A DNA stretch of 64,000 bases, taken from contig NZ_JAKVIP010000013.1 in the NCBI RefSeq assembly GCF_022601875.1, positions 1 through 64,000 of the forward strand. Reading direction: 5' to 3'. The position numbers were made by a program, and so were the translations under genes. This stretch comes from Chryseobacterium sp. SSA4.19. GTDB taxonomy: Bacteria > Bacteroidota > Bacteroidia > Flavobacteriales > Weeksellaceae. The notes under the pieces were generated by a model that saw only the letters and a program-made list of their open reading frames with translations, ran no database searches and was not told the DNA's origin. Within the stretch, counting starts at the first letter, position 1. Every line of letters begins with the position of its first letter. Below are positions 35,468-43,540 of this stretch, in pieces.

Positions 35468-36844
35468 TTATTTTAATTCTATAGCTTCATAATACATCAG
35501 TCTGGAAAAGAACCTTTCGTTTTGCTGCGCTTTTACCTTCTCCAGGATTTCTGCTTTCAGCTTCGGATTCTTTTTTTCTTCTGCATACTTTAGAAGCTGT
35601 GTCTCATTGAAATTGATTTCTCTTTTGTGATAATTAAAGACGAAGTCTTTACGCTTCATATTTTCCGAAGTGATGATGCCTCGCCAGTTGATATAGCTGC
35701 AGATCAGAATCACACCATATAGATACCAACTCATGGTATTGAAAAGAAAAGCATTTCTTTTCTGGAGCTGAATTTTAATAAATGCGGTGATTAGACCTGC
35801 CAATGATAACACCAGAAATACATATACTCCCAATCTTTTATATGTAAATCCATAGTTGATAATATATTCTGAATTTTTTACCATGGCAGAAATAACAAGT
35901 ACTGCGTTCAGAAGAATCCAGGTTTTAGCCAGTATTTTAAGCAGTCCTGCTTTAGGATCAAAATTAAAACCGGATTTGAAATAAAACATAATGACCAGAA
36001 TCGCCATAATAATAGACACGATAACGGCATTTACCCTTTCATGGGTTTCTTCTGAAAGCTGGACCGGAGTTTTTACCGTTTCATAAAACTGTTCATAATT
36101 ATAGGTGATGATGAAAAAAATCAGCAGGATATTTAAGGTAAAGAAAGAAATCACGCCACTTGTTCTTTCAGTGTCCAGATCCAGAAATGAATAGGTTGGC
36201 TTTACAACCTTATCCCTTTCTTTAAAATCATTATCCAGAACCGTATTGTTTTTATAGATTAATTTTTCTACCGTATAATTCCAGTAATTGAATGCAATGA
36301 AAAATCCTAGAACAATCATTGCCAATAACTGCCAGAAATTAATATCAAATTGTACATTCGTAAAAAGTCCGGCAAAATGGTCGCTTCCCACTGAATAGAT
36401 GCCAAAGAAAACAGAGACCAGGATCAGCGGAATTAAGAAAAAAGCCATGATTTTCTGACATAATCCCGGAATATTTTTTTTCGGCAGCCATTCATCAAAG
36501 CTGAAGAACCTGCAGAAAGAGGTAAATGCATTGACGATGATCACCGGAATAAGCAGAAGGATTTTCATTCTTCTGTTTTTTGACCGGTATCCTAATAATA
36601 AAAGTGAACTTACCACCGCCAGGAATGAGGCAAAATCCCCGAACCACGCAAATGCCACACTTGAAAGCACACTGGTTATAAAAAGAAACAGGAAGGTTTT
36701 TGTCCTGTTTTTTTCCGGAGTTCTGAAAAAAGTGAGCACTGAATAGATGATTCCGATGATCCCGAGATTCAAGCCTACATTCTGGTCGTAAAAAACGACA
36801 ACAAACAAAGCAGTGGTAAGGAATATATAATGATGTGTTTTCAT
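35468..36844 (-). CDS. DUF4173 multi-pass membrane protein
   Basis: A 458-residue membrane protein of the DUF4173 family with about ten hydrophobic helices. Family-typical segments are 'FFGIYSVGSDHFAGLF' and 'YSFLDLDTERTSGVISFFTLNILL' before a central helix pair. The C-terminal 90 residues are soluble and charged. The role is unknown in the family; an envelope function is the only inference. It is the last gene of a minus-strand run that starts with the metallophosphoesterase and includes the Coq4-like protein 23 bases upstream. Confidence 0.85.
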   Translation of the reverse strand: MKTHHYIFLTTALFVVVFYDQNVGLNLGIIGIIYSVLTFFRTPEKNRTKTFLFLFITSVLSSVAFAWFGDFASFLAVVSSLLLLGYRSKNRRMKILLLIPVIIVNAFTSFCRFFSFDEWLPKKNIPGLCQKIMAFFLIPLILVSVFFGIYSVGSDHFAGLFTNVQFDINFWQLLAMIVLGFFIAFNYWNYTVEKLIYKNNTVLDNDFKERDKVVKPTYSFLDLDTERTSGVISFFTLNILLIFFIITYNYEQFYETVKTPVQLSEETHERVNAVIVSIIMAILVIMFYFKSGFNFDPKAGLLKILAKTWILLNAVLVISAMVKNSEYIINYGFTYKRLGVYVFLVLSLAGLITAFIKIQLQKRNAFLFNTMSWYLYGVILICSYINWRGIITSENMKRKDFVFNYHKREINFNETQLLKYAEEKKNPKLKAEILEKVKAQQNERFFSRLMYYEAIELK

Positions 36845-36867
36845 AGTATAGAATTTAAAATGGTAGA

Positions 36868-37353
36868 TTAATATAGAACCTGAGTTTCTTTCTGACGGAT
36901 AAAGTCTTTCAAATGCTCAAAGTTTTGCCACAAAAGCCTCTCGAAATCCCAGTGATGAAAAACCCTCATATTCTGACCTTTACGAAAGGCTTTTAAATAT
37001 GTTTTGAAGTATTCAGGGAAAATAATGGTTCCCAAAGCCAGCACCCCGAGAAGATAGGCGCTGCGTTTTCCATTTCCGAAAAGCAGATACTGCATGGCAA
37101 TTTCATCCTGAATATTGGTACTGAAATCTGTGATCAAATGGTAAACATCATGGTTTTCCATCTTGGGAATCATCCGAAAACCATGATTGTAATAGAATTC
37201 CCCCAGCATTCTTCCAAGAGAATCTTCTTTGAAACTTAACAGTTGCTCTTCATTGAACTGCCATTGTCTTTTTTTCTTTTTAAAATATTTCCTGTACTGT
37301 TTCTGAGAGTTTTCGTACATGAAAATGATGAATTTTGTGCGTAGTTTTTTCAT
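36868..37353 (-). CDS. Coq4-family protein
   Basis: A 161-residue helical protein. It contains HDVYH (residues 68-72), eleven residues, then E84, exactly the Coq4 zinc motif HDxxH-x11-E. A basic stretch (residues 17-30) precedes it and a hydrophobic helix follows (about 98-115, 'SAYLLGVLALGTIIFP'). Coq4 organises ubiquinone synthesis and removes the C1 carboxyl group in eukaryotes, yet Bacteroidota make menaquinone. A different role, perhaps in isoprenoid quinone or lipid handling, is therefore likely. It sits between an unknown gene (5-base gap) and the DUF4173 gene. Confidence 0.78.
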   Translation of the reverse strand: MKKLRTKFIIFMYENSQKQYRKYFKKKKRQWQFNEEQLLSFKEDSLGRMLGEFYYNHGFRMIPKMENHDVYHLITDFSTNIQDEIAMQYLLFGNGKRSAYLLGVLALGTIIFPEYFKTYLKAFRKGQNMRVFHHWDFERLLWQNFEHLKDFIRQKETQVLY

Positions 37354-37358
37354 AGATT

Positions 37359-37730
37359 TTAGTTAATTTTAGTGTAAACATGGTTCATATCTGCATTCAA
37401 AATAATTTTTGGCTCCTCAAAAAGTTTATTTGAAAAATAAGTATTGAATGAAGCTGACTTTTCATAACTTTTATAATGAAATTCAATTCGAGAACTGATT
37501 CCATTATAAACCTCAAATCGTCCTTTACCGAAAAATCTACTTTCAAAATTTCCATTGCTATATAAAATCAAAGTATCTGGTTCGTGAGGAGCTTCAACAC
37601 AACAAATAAGATGTTGATAATTTGTATTTGCATACTTACCATATAACGTTTTGCCTTTTAATGAATAATCCATCGTGAAAATTATAATTATCAATAACCC
37701 AAAGATTGAAATACTTAATGCTTTTTTCAT
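37359..37730 (-). CDS. Small exported or membrane-anchored protein, unknown
   Basis: A 123-residue protein with one N-terminal hydrophobic segment (about 4-20, 'LSISIFGLLIIIIFTM') that serves as signal or anchor. The rest is beta-rich with aromatic residues ('DTLILYSNGNFESRFFGKG') and two adjacent cysteines in 'HLICCVEAP'. No family is recognised. The gene sits 3 bases after the metallophosphoesterase and 5 bases before the Coq4-family gene, so it is part of the same operon. Such short beta proteins are common hypothetical genes in this phylum. Confidence 0.65.
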   Translation of the reverse strand: MKKALSISIFGLLIIIIFTMDYSLKGKTLYGKYANTNYQHLICCVEAPHEPDTLILYSNGNFESRFFGKGRFEVYNGISSRIEFHYKSYEKSASFNTYFSNKLFEEPKIILNADMNHVYTKIN

Positions 37731-37733
37731 AAT

Positions 37734-38573
37734 TTAAGCTTGAGTTAAAGTAAACACTGTAATTTCCGGGCGCACCATAAAACGTATCTGGAAAGAATGA
37801 CCTAAAGCACGATTGATATACAGCATTCTTCCGTCTTGCAAATCGATTTCCCCGGAAATATAGTTTTTGTTTTCAACGGGCAGAATGGGTGTGACTACTC
37901 CTGGGATCCGGCATTGCCCACCGTGAGTATGACCGCTTAGAATCCACCCCTGATAACCATTCCAGACATCTTTATCACAGACATCGGGATTATGGCAAAG
38001 AACCAGATTCGCTTTTGCCGGATCATAATCTTTCATCACCTTCATCGGATCAAAATTAGGTGACCACAAATCATCAAAACCGATAATGTTTAACCCATTA
38101 GATTCTACCTGCTCATTTTTAAGCATCGTCACTCCATTTCTTTCAAGAATGCGGCAAATCTCTTCTGAAGAGCCCAGGTCTTTCCAGTTGGCTCCGTAAT
38201 CATGATTACCGAGAATTCCAAAAGTTCCCAACTTTCCATATATTGCTTTTTCCATCACTTTTAACAGGTTTTTATGATCTTCGGAAGTTCCGTGATTGAT
38301 ATAATCTCCTGTGTACACTACAAAGTCAGGATTAAATTTTTGAGCTTTCTGAAAAGATTCAATCAGGAAATTCCAGTCGAAACGGTTTCCTACATGCAAA
38401 TCTGAAATCTGAATTAAGATTTTTCCCTCCAATGCTGTTGGCAAATTTCTGATAGGCAGTTTTCTTTTGACAAATTCAACCCAAAACGGCTCAATCTGCC
38501 AGGCGTATAAAAATGGCAAAGTCCCAACGGCAGAAAGCTGTAAAAGCCTTTTAAGAAAATGTTTTCTGGTCAT
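37734..38573 (-). CDS. Membrane-associated metallophosphoesterase
   Basis: A 279-residue enzyme from the ATG at 38573; a longer frame starts at a TTG and is less likely. All calcineurin-type motifs are visible in order: 'ISDLHVGN', 'YTGDYINHG', 'GILGNHDYG', 'LCHNPD' and 'LSGHTHGGQ', giving a two-metal centre. An N-terminal hydrophobic stretch with RKHFLKRLLQLS looks like a twin-arginine-free anchor. The closest family is the YkuE/LpxG-type phosphoesterases that act on UDP-sugar lipids or other envelope phosphodiesters. The substrate is not determined. It opens the operon that continues with the unknown 123-residue protein. Confidence 0.88.
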   Translation of the reverse strand: MTRKHFLKRLLQLSAVGTLPFLYAWQIEPFWVEFVKRKLPIRNLPTALEGKILIQISDLHVGNRFDWNFLIESFQKAQKFNPDFVVYTGDYINHGTSEDHKNLLKVMEKAIYGKLGTFGILGNHDYGANWKDLGSSEEICRILERNGVTMLKNEQVESNGLNIIGFDDLWSPNFDPMKVMKDYDPAKANLVLCHNPDVCDKDVWNGYQGWILSGHTHGGQCRIPGVVTPILPVENKNYISGEIDLQDGRMLYINRALGHSFQIRFMVRPEITVFTLTQA

Positions 38574-38638
38574 AATCAAAGTCTGCTTTGTTATATCTGA
38601 ATTCCGGATATTTTAATGATTAAAAGAATCGGCTATGT

Positions 38639-38929
38639 TTAATTTCCTGAAAATGAAGTCCCGAAAATACCCACCGCCAATTCCGCCCAAACCAAGACCA
38701 GAGCTGCTAGGACTATGAGACTGATGATGAGTTTTGTTTTAAATGTCTTTGTAAAACGCCCGATCCAATAGATCAAAGATGCAGTTCCAAATAGAAGAAT
38801 TCCTGCTATCAGAAAATCGGATCCCGACCAGTCCCATCCTGTCACAAAATGATTTCCGGCTAATGCGATTACCATCAAAAGAGAAGGAATGCCAAAGATT
38901 GCTGCTGTTGTTTGTTGTTGCGTGATCAT
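38639..38929 (-). CDS. Small membrane protein under the palindrome-flanked regulator
   Basis: From the ATG at 38929 this is a 96-residue protein with three hydrophobic helices ('AIFGIPSLLMVIALAGNHF', 'DFLIAGILLFGTASLIYWI', 'LIISLIVLAALVLVWAELA'). A longer frame from a TTG at 38968 lies inside the palindrome at 38955-38971 and is an artefact. No family is recognised. It is the last of three genes (membrane protein, winged-helix regulator, membrane protein). The palindrome 26 bases upstream of the ATG suggests that the regulator controls it separately. Confidence 0.7.
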   Translation of the reverse strand: MITQQQTTAAIFGIPSLLMVIALAGNHFVTGWDWSGSDFLIAGILLFGTASLIYWIGRFTKTFKTKLIISLIVLAALVLVWAELAVGIFGTSFSGN

Positions 38930-38954
38930 AATTTTTAATTTAAATTTATAAAGT

Positions 38955-38971
38955 ACTTTGTATTTCAAAGT
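38955..38971. promoter_or_regulatory. Candidate operator, copy 1
   Basis: ACTTTG-TATTT-CAAAGT, a 17-bp palindrome (7-5-7 if the outer T and A at 38954 and 38972 are counted). The same 17 bases occur inverted at 39960-39976. It lies between the winged-helix regulator gene and the next membrane-protein gene, just before the start of the latter, as an operator would. Confidence 0.6.
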
Positions 38972-38992
38972 AAAATTTTAAAAAAATATAGC

Positions 38993-39283
38993 TTATCTTC
39001 CAATCAGTTTTTCCAATGCATTTAAATGTTCCGTAAATGCAGTTCGCCCGGACTGCGTCACCCGGTAAGAAGTCTTTGGCTTTTTTCCTACGAATTCTTT
39101 TTTCACTTCAATGTAGTTCGCTTTTTCCAATGCATTGCTATGGCTGGCCATATTTCCGTCTGTAATCTCCAACAGGTTCTTCATCTCTGAGAAGTCAACC
39201 CAGTCGTTAACCATCAGCACAGACATAATGCCCAGTCTTACACGGCTTTCGAATTCTTTGTTGAGTTGATTTATATTGATCAT
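38993..39283 (-). CDS. Winged-helix transcriptional regulator
   Basis: A 96-residue DNA-binding protein with a single winged-helix domain. 'RVRLGIMSVLMVNDWVDFSEMKN' gives the first helices, 'TDGNMASHSNALEKANYIEVKKE' the recognition helix, and 'KPKTSYRVTQSGRTAF' the wing and last helix. This is the HTH_34-type family, dimeric regulators related to MarR/ArsR that often control an adjacent membrane protein. No ligand domain is present. It sits between two small membrane-protein genes. Two identical inverted 17-bp palindromes lie just upstream of those two genes and are the likely binding sites; autoregulation is therefore likely. Confidence 0.9.
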   Translation of the reverse strand: MININQLNKEFESRVRLGIMSVLMVNDWVDFSEMKNLLEITDGNMASHSNALEKANYIEVKKEFVGKKPKTSYRVTQSGRTAFTEHLNALEKLIGR

Positions 39284-39334
39284 AATCAGAGTTTGGTTTG
39301 CAGGTATTTCTAAAATTTCCCGGTCTGCAATTTA

Positions 39335-39952
39335 TTATTTATATTTTTTATGCATAATCAGGCCGTACACAATATGCAGAATGCCGAATCCGATGGTCCA
39401 AAAGAGAAGCCCCCATCCCAGAATGAATAAAGAAATCAATCCTAAAACAATCTGGCAATACCCTAAGTATTTTATATCGGTCAGGGTGTATCTTTCAGCA
39501 CTCACCAAAGCCAGCCCATAAAAGATCAGCGTTGCCGGAGCAATAAATACAAACAGATGATGATAAAGAAGCGCCAGGCAAAATATGCCGCCTGCAACTA
39601 ATGGGACTGCAAAAGTAATTAAAAGCCGCCTTGTTGTAGCATCCCAGATCTTAAGTCCTTTCCTTTTGCTTTTGTTAGCGGTAAAAATATATCCGCTGAG
39701 TACAGCAAACACCAAAATTAAAATCCCTATAATCAGAAGTTCTTTGACAAGATAAATCCCGAAAATATTTCTGTCCCCATCAAAATAGTCAATTCCTTCC
39801 CTCTTGAATGCAAAATAAACGTAGACAGCACCGATAACCGCTGTCAGGCCTGCAACAACACCGGACAATCCGCTTAGTGAAATAAATCTGGAAGACCGCT
39901 CCATCATGGAACGGATATGCGATAAGTCTTCGTGATAGTTTTTTGAATCCAT
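39335..39952 (-). CDS. Membrane protein, first gene of the regulator operon
   Basis: From the ATG at 39952 the protein has 205 residues. About residues 1-25 are cytoplasmic ('MDSKNYHEDLSHIRSMMERS'), followed by six hydrophobic helices ('GVVAGLTAVIGAVYVYFAF' through 'FGILHIVYGLIMHK'). A longer frame from a TTG at 39973 lies in the palindrome and is rejected. No family is recognised with certainty; the layout resembles other flavobacterial proteins next to winged-helix regulators. It is followed at 51 bases by the regulator gene, and its promoter overlaps a palindrome. Confidence 0.75.
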   Translation of the reverse strand: MDSKNYHEDLSHIRSMMERSSRFISLSGLSGVVAGLTAVIGAVYVYFAFKREGIDYFDGDRNIFGIYLVKELLIIGILILVFAVLSGYIFTANKSKRKGLKIWDATTRRLLITFAVPLVAGGIFCLALLYHHLFVFIAPATLIFYGLALVSAERYTLTDIKYLGYCQIVLGLISLFILGWGLLFWTIGFGILHIVYGLIMHKKYK

Positions 39953-39959
39953 ATAAAGA

Positions 39960-39976
39960 ACTTTGAAATACAAAGT
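39960..39976. promoter_or_regulatory. Candidate operator, copy 2
   Basis: ACTTTG-AAATA-CAAAGT, the exact reverse complement of copy 1 at 38955-38971 including the 5-base spacer. It overlaps the -7 box of the operon promoter and ends 8 bases before the first ATG, so protein bound here should block transcription. Confidence 0.65.
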
Positions 39977-40000
39977 TATAATTATATTTTACATTTCAAA
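39971..40000 (-). promoter_or_regulatory. Promoter of the membrane protein-regulator operon
   Basis: Minus-strand TTTG (39997-40000), 18 bases, then TAACTTTG (39971-39978), a perfect TAnnTTTG box. The box shares bases with operator copy 2. The sequence around the -33 element also resembles a degraded half of the palindrome. Confidence 0.6.
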
Positions 40001-40083
40001 ATATTTTTTTGCCATTTTTATTTATTTTTAATTCTGACTGTTTGATTAAGTATTATCTTTAGAATAAATCTGTTGCCCGGAAT

Positions 40084-40887
40084 ATGAAAAGATTTTTTAA
40101 AGTTGTCCTGATAGTATTGGCTATTTTTTTCGGAATTATAGCAGCCATCATCATTGCATGGAATGTTTCAAGCTGTCAAAGGAAAAAGAAAGCGGATGAA
40201 GATTCTATTACCTTTTCAAAAAAATGCGATTCTCTTCTATCAATAACCGAACAGCCGGAAATCGGGTTTTCAGATTTCAGCTATAAGGAAATAAGCACTC
40301 TCAGGTTTCAGATTTTACGAAATAATAAATTAATTGAAGATTCAGTTATTAAAACTCACTTCAAAGATAACTCATTGATGCGTGTGAAGATTCCGTACAG
40401 GGAATTCCTGAAGACCGATACCATTGTAGTCACAACGCCGAACAACCTTAAATATTACATCTCAGGTTATCAGCATGTGGCAAACCTGCATTACGGAATG
40501 ATGGGCTATGTAGGGAGCCACGACTGTTCATTATCAGAAAGCTGTATCATTAATAAAAGCGAAACCGATGGAGTTATCTCAAAGACGCATGCATGGCTGG
40601 AATCAGAAAAAGAAAACAGAATAAAAATCATCAGCCCTCAAAGCGAAGAGTATGAGGAAATTTCAAAACGGTCGAAAATAAATAAGGATAAGGCAAGCAA
40701 TATATTTCAGAACAACAGAAAAAATGAACATCTGATGTCTGAAATCATGTGTGGGATGGAAGTCCGGCTAGACGGAACGTTCTATATTTTTATGGAGGAA
40801 AGAGAAGATTCGAGGAAAAAAGATGTCATTAAAATCAATACCGAAACGGGAAGTTTCAAAAGATATACCGATTATCCTTTTCATTAA
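40084..40887 (+). CDS. Membrane-anchored protein of unknown function
   Basis: A 267-residue protein with one N-terminal membrane helix (about 6-27, 'VVLIVLAIFFGIIAAIIIA'), then 'NVSSCQRKKK' with a cysteine at the boundary. The large soluble part (30-267) has a beta-rich middle ('TIVVTTPNNLKYYISGYQH') and a Lys/Glu-rich helical end. It contains the pair 'CSLSESC', whose two cysteines may form a disulfide. No family is recognised. It is the only plus-strand gene between two minus-strand blocks and has its own terminator at its stop codon. Confidence 0.65.
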   Translation: MKRFFKVVLIVLAIFFGIIAAIIIAWNVSSCQRKKKADEDSITFSKKCDSLLSITEQPEIGFSDFSYKEISTLRFQILRNNKLIEDSVIKTHFKDNSLMRVKIPYREFLKTDTIVVTTPNNLKYYISGYQHVANLHYGMMGYVGSHDCSLSESCIINKSETDGVISKTHAWLESEKENRIKIISPQSEEYEEISKRSKINKDKASNIFQNNRKNEHLMSEIMCGMEVRLDGTFYIFMEEREDSRKKDVIKINTETGSFKRYTDYPFH

Positions 40888-40918
40888 AAAACCGTTGATT
40901 GAGCTTCTCAACGGTTTT
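40887..40918 (+). terminator. Terminator after the 40084 gene
   Basis: AAAACCGTTGA (40887-40897) pairs with TCAACGGTTTT (40908-40918), a perfect 11-bp stem with a short T run. It is palindromic enough to serve both this gene and the convergent crotonase gene. Confidence 0.75.
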
Positions 40919-40944
40919 CACATATTTTTAAAAAACCTGTTATA

Positions 40945-41709
40945 CTATTTTGCCCTCAGCTTTTCTTTAATGGAAGCTATATTTTTCTTGGCAGAATCCT
41001 CAAGAATTAAGCTGGCACTCATATGAATCCTGGCCGGCATCAGTTCATTGAAATGTTCGGTCCCTTCCCATGACACTTTTTTAATCAGAGCCAGAGCCTC
41101 GCTGCTTCTTGAAGACAAAGTTTCTAAAAATCTCTCAAGCTTCACATCCATTTCTGCAATATTCTCAGAAACGGAATGGTAAATATTATGCTGTTCTGCC
41201 CAGGCAGCAGATCTGAAATCGGCATCAATAGCCATTGCTGAAAACTGGGACTTCCCGATTTTTCTTTCCACATAAGGCCCGATCACGAATGGTCCGATCC
41301 CTAAATTAATTTCCGTTAAGGCCAAAGCTGAATCCTTTGTTGCAAAACAGTAATCCGCTCCGCATGCCAAACCTACTCCACCTCCGGTTGTTTTTCCCTG
41401 AACTCTGACCACAACAATTTTACCACAGTTTCTCATTGCATTCAAAACTTTTGCAAATCCTCCGAAAAACCGGGTTGACTTTTCCAGTTCTTCAATTTCT
41501 AACAGCTCATCGAAGCTTGCCCCCGCACAGAAGGCTTTTTCGCCTTCACTTTTTACAAGAATAGCTTTTACCTCATCGTTAGCACCTTCTTCCAGGATAG
41601 TCTGTGCCAGCTTTTCAAGAATGGCTCCGGGAAGTGAATTGCTCTTAGGGGTCCCGAAAGTAATCTCGGCGATATGATTTTTACGTTCAGATATTACGAA
41701 TTCGTTCAT
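40945..41709 (-). CDS. Crotonase-family enzyme, methylglutaconyl-CoA hydratase-like
   Basis: A 254-residue enoyl-CoA hydratase/isomerase. The oxyanion segments 'CAGASFDELLEI' and 'GGGVGLACGADYCFAT' are visible. The first catalytic Glu of standard hydratases is replaced by Gly (GGGVGLA), while the second is present in 'LALTEINLGIGP'. The stretch 'INLGIGPFVIGPYVERKIG' resembles LiuC/AUH-type methylglutaconyl-CoA hydratases of leucine breakdown more than PaaF. It lies about 2 kb downstream of paaZ on the same strand, separated by three unrelated genes and terminators, so it is probably not part of the phenylacetate cluster. Confidence 0.8.
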   Translation of the reverse strand: MNEFVISERKNHIAEITFGTPKSNSLPGAILEKLAQTILEEGANDEVKAILVKSEGEKAFCAGASFDELLEIEELEKSTRFFGGFAKVLNAMRNCGKIVVVRVQGKTTGGGVGLACGADYCFATKDSALALTEINLGIGPFVIGPYVERKIGKSQFSAMAIDADFRSAAWAEQHNIYHSVSENIAEMDVKLERFLETLSSRSSEALALIKKVSWEGTEHFNELMPARIHMSASLILEDSAKKNIASIKEKLRAK

Positions 41710-41883
41710 TTTACTAATAGTTGGATTACTGCAAAAATAGTAAATTGAACCTGTTTCGGTAGTATAAAATTAATATAGTTCCCTCATAAATATAAAAATA
41801 ACCAATCACTGGATTCAGTCATTAATAAACATAAGTTTTTTATATACCAACATGTCGCGAAGGTTGTGGTCATAAACTGAATA

Positions 41884-41918
41884 ATAAATTCCCTGACAAT
41901 TACTTTCAGGGAATTTAT
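41884..41918 (-). terminator. Terminator after the SMUG2-type glycosylase gene
   Basis: ATAAATTCCCTGA (41884-41896) pairs with TCAGGGAATTTAT (41906-41918), 13 bp with a 9-base loop. The last bases overlap the stop codon of the glycosylase gene. No long T run follows on the minus strand. Confidence 0.6.
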
Positions 41919-42604
41919 TTATCCTTCAGAGTTAAAAGATATTTGTCAATATATAATGTTTTCTCCTTTGATTTATACTGCTGAATGTATCTTGGATGCT
42001 CCAAGACTGTCATTTTTTCAAAAAGATCGGCTTCTTTATTTAATTTTGAAATAAAATCTGCATTCTTCTTTCCTAAAATAAAAACTTCGGAAGTATCAAG
42101 ATTTAAACTGATATGTTTCTTCAAACAATCAATCATAAAATCTTTAACATCATTGAACAATTCTTTATCATCGTAATAATTAGCGTTGATCCATTTTCCT
42201 TTTGATTTTCTTACAATCGCCAGGGGAAAAGGTGAATTGATATAAATATCTTTATAAAACTCTTCTGCACCACCGTATTCTGCAATCATATCGTAGATAA
42301 AAACGGAAGAAACTTCATGAGTGTAGGCAGATTCCATCTTGATTCCGCAGACTCCCTCCAGACGTTTTGTATCGGTGAACGGAACACCGGTCACTCCCGC
42401 TCCATGGCGGCTTGGATTTATCCCGATTAAAAATTTTCTTTGATGGGAATCGTTGTAATATTTTTCATAAAACCTCTGCATAACAACTAATGTTTCAGGA
42501 TTATCCAAATACGGATTTAAAACCTGAAACTCAGCCGGTAATTTACCGGAATATTTTAAATTCTGATTAAATTCTACAACTTTTTCGGCAAAAGTTTTAT
42601 TCAT
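41915..42604 (-). CDS. SMUG2-type uracil-DNA glycosylase family protein
   Basis: A 229-residue protein of the SMUG2 branch of the uracil-DNA glycosylase superfamily. Key motifs are 'LIGINPSRHGAGVTGVPF' (active-site loop with GINPS in place of the usual GxDPS) and 'VLEHPRYIQQY' (the C-terminal His loop). Such enzymes remove uracil or deaminated bases from DNA. The length is normal for the family. It is followed 2 bases upstream by the DUF4241 gene in the same direction, which suggests one transcript. Confidence 0.88.
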   Translation of the reverse strand: MNKTFAEKVVEFNQNLKYSGKLPAEFQVLNPYLDNPETLVVMQRFYEKYYNDSHQRKFLIGINPSRHGAGVTGVPFTDTKRLEGVCGIKMESAYTHEVSSVFIYDMIAEYGGAEEFYKDIYINSPFPLAIVRKSKGKWINANYYDDKELFNDVKDFMIDCLKKHISLNLDTSEVFILGKKNADFISKLNKEADLFEKMTVLEHPRYIQQYKSKEKTLYIDKYLLTLKDK

Positions 42605-42606
42605 TT

Positions 42607-43389
42607 CTAATTTTTAAGGAAAATAAGATTTTCAGGCTGATCATCATTATCATCTTCATTGTAATCCTCTTCGTCACCTTCTTCGTTTAGAGCCAATTCT
42701 ATATCAATAAACTGAATATATAAACCACAAATGTTTTCATTGGCATCATACCCGAAATATACAGGATAAGTCCCATCACCAAAACCACTTGCAAACATCG
42801 GAATCTGATAATTCGTGCTGGGAACCGTCCAGTTGATCCAGTCTCCCGCATCTCTCTGATTGTTGGGATGCTCTTTATAGCTTTGGGCAAAAAGTTCTGC
42901 AAAATAGTCATCATACATATTGTCGACCTTTGATTCATCTACAAACTTTTCCACAAAAGGAAGTACTTCTGCATCGGTAATACAGCCTAAACCTGCATCC
43001 ACACCAAATCCAAAAAAATCGTCTTCGGTTACGTCTTCCAGTTCTTCAATTCCGACTAAAGCTTCTCTGTAAATAACAGGTTTTTCTTTGGTAAATTCAA
43101 CCTTTACTACAGCATAACGGTTGCCCCAATCTTCAGATTTCACCACGGCAATCGTAACCGGAAAATTCCCTTTTGGAGCCTGAATAAAATACGGAGATTG
43201 ATTTCCGTTCAGAGAAACCAACGGATCTCTCACCACTACTTTTCCCGAAGGAAGAGAAACATTTCCGATTTCCATAGTCTCCAATTGCTGACCCTCGATT
43301 TCATCTGAAGTAAAATAAGTCTCCAAATCGGTCGGGCACACCAAAATATCTTTTACTTCCTCATACTTCTTCATCCAGTTTTCTTCCAT
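42607..43389 (-). CDS. DUF4241 domain-containing protein
   Basis: A 260-residue soluble, acidic protein of the DUF4241 family. The family signature 'GNVSLPSGKVVVRDPLVSL' (residues about 42-60) is visible, with 'PKGNFPVTIAVVK' and 'YREALVGIEELEDVTEDDFFGFGVDAGLGCITD' further on. The last 20 residues are Asp/Glu-rich. The domain is often found as an immunity-like or adjacent protein to toxins in other phyla, but this copy has no toxin nearby. Function unknown. It precedes the SMUG2-type gene by 2 bases. Confidence 0.85.
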   Translation of the reverse strand: MEENWMKKYEEVKDILVCPTDLETYFTSDEIEGQQLETMEIGNVSLPSGKVVVRDPLVSLNGNQSPYFIQAPKGNFPVTIAVVKSEDWGNRYAVVKVEFTKEKPVIYREALVGIEELEDVTEDDFFGFGVDAGLGCITDAEVLPFVEKFVDESKVDNMYDDYFAELFAQSYKEHPNNQRDAGDWINWTVPSTNYQIPMFASGFGDGTYPVYFGYDANENICGLYIQFIDIELALNEEGDEEDYNEDDNDDQPENLIFLKN

Positions 43390-43480
43390 AATAAATAATT
43401 TTAGAATTGATTTAAGCTGGAAAATAAGGAATTAAAATAAAAGACATCAAACGTAGTGAAGCTTTTAACAAAAGATTATA

Positions 43481-43510
43481 AAAAAACAGTGTAGCAAAAT
43501 TGCTACACTG
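43481..43510 (-). terminator. Terminator of the phenylacetate cluster
   Basis: CAGTGTAGCA (43487-43496) pairs with TGCTACACTG (43501-43510) over a 4-base loop. On the minus strand six Ts follow. It lies 31 bases after the paaZ stop and ends the cluster. Confidence 0.85.
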
Positions 43511-43540
43511 GTAAACTGTTATATTGATAAATTTAAAATA

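Noticed and set aside
38929..39973. Two membrane proteins whose longest frames both begin with a similar K-V-L-Y segment, suggesting related N-termini.
   Set aside because: Both segments are translations of the duplicated palindrome from TTG codons; real ATGs lie at 38929 and 39952, and the similarity is not protein homology.
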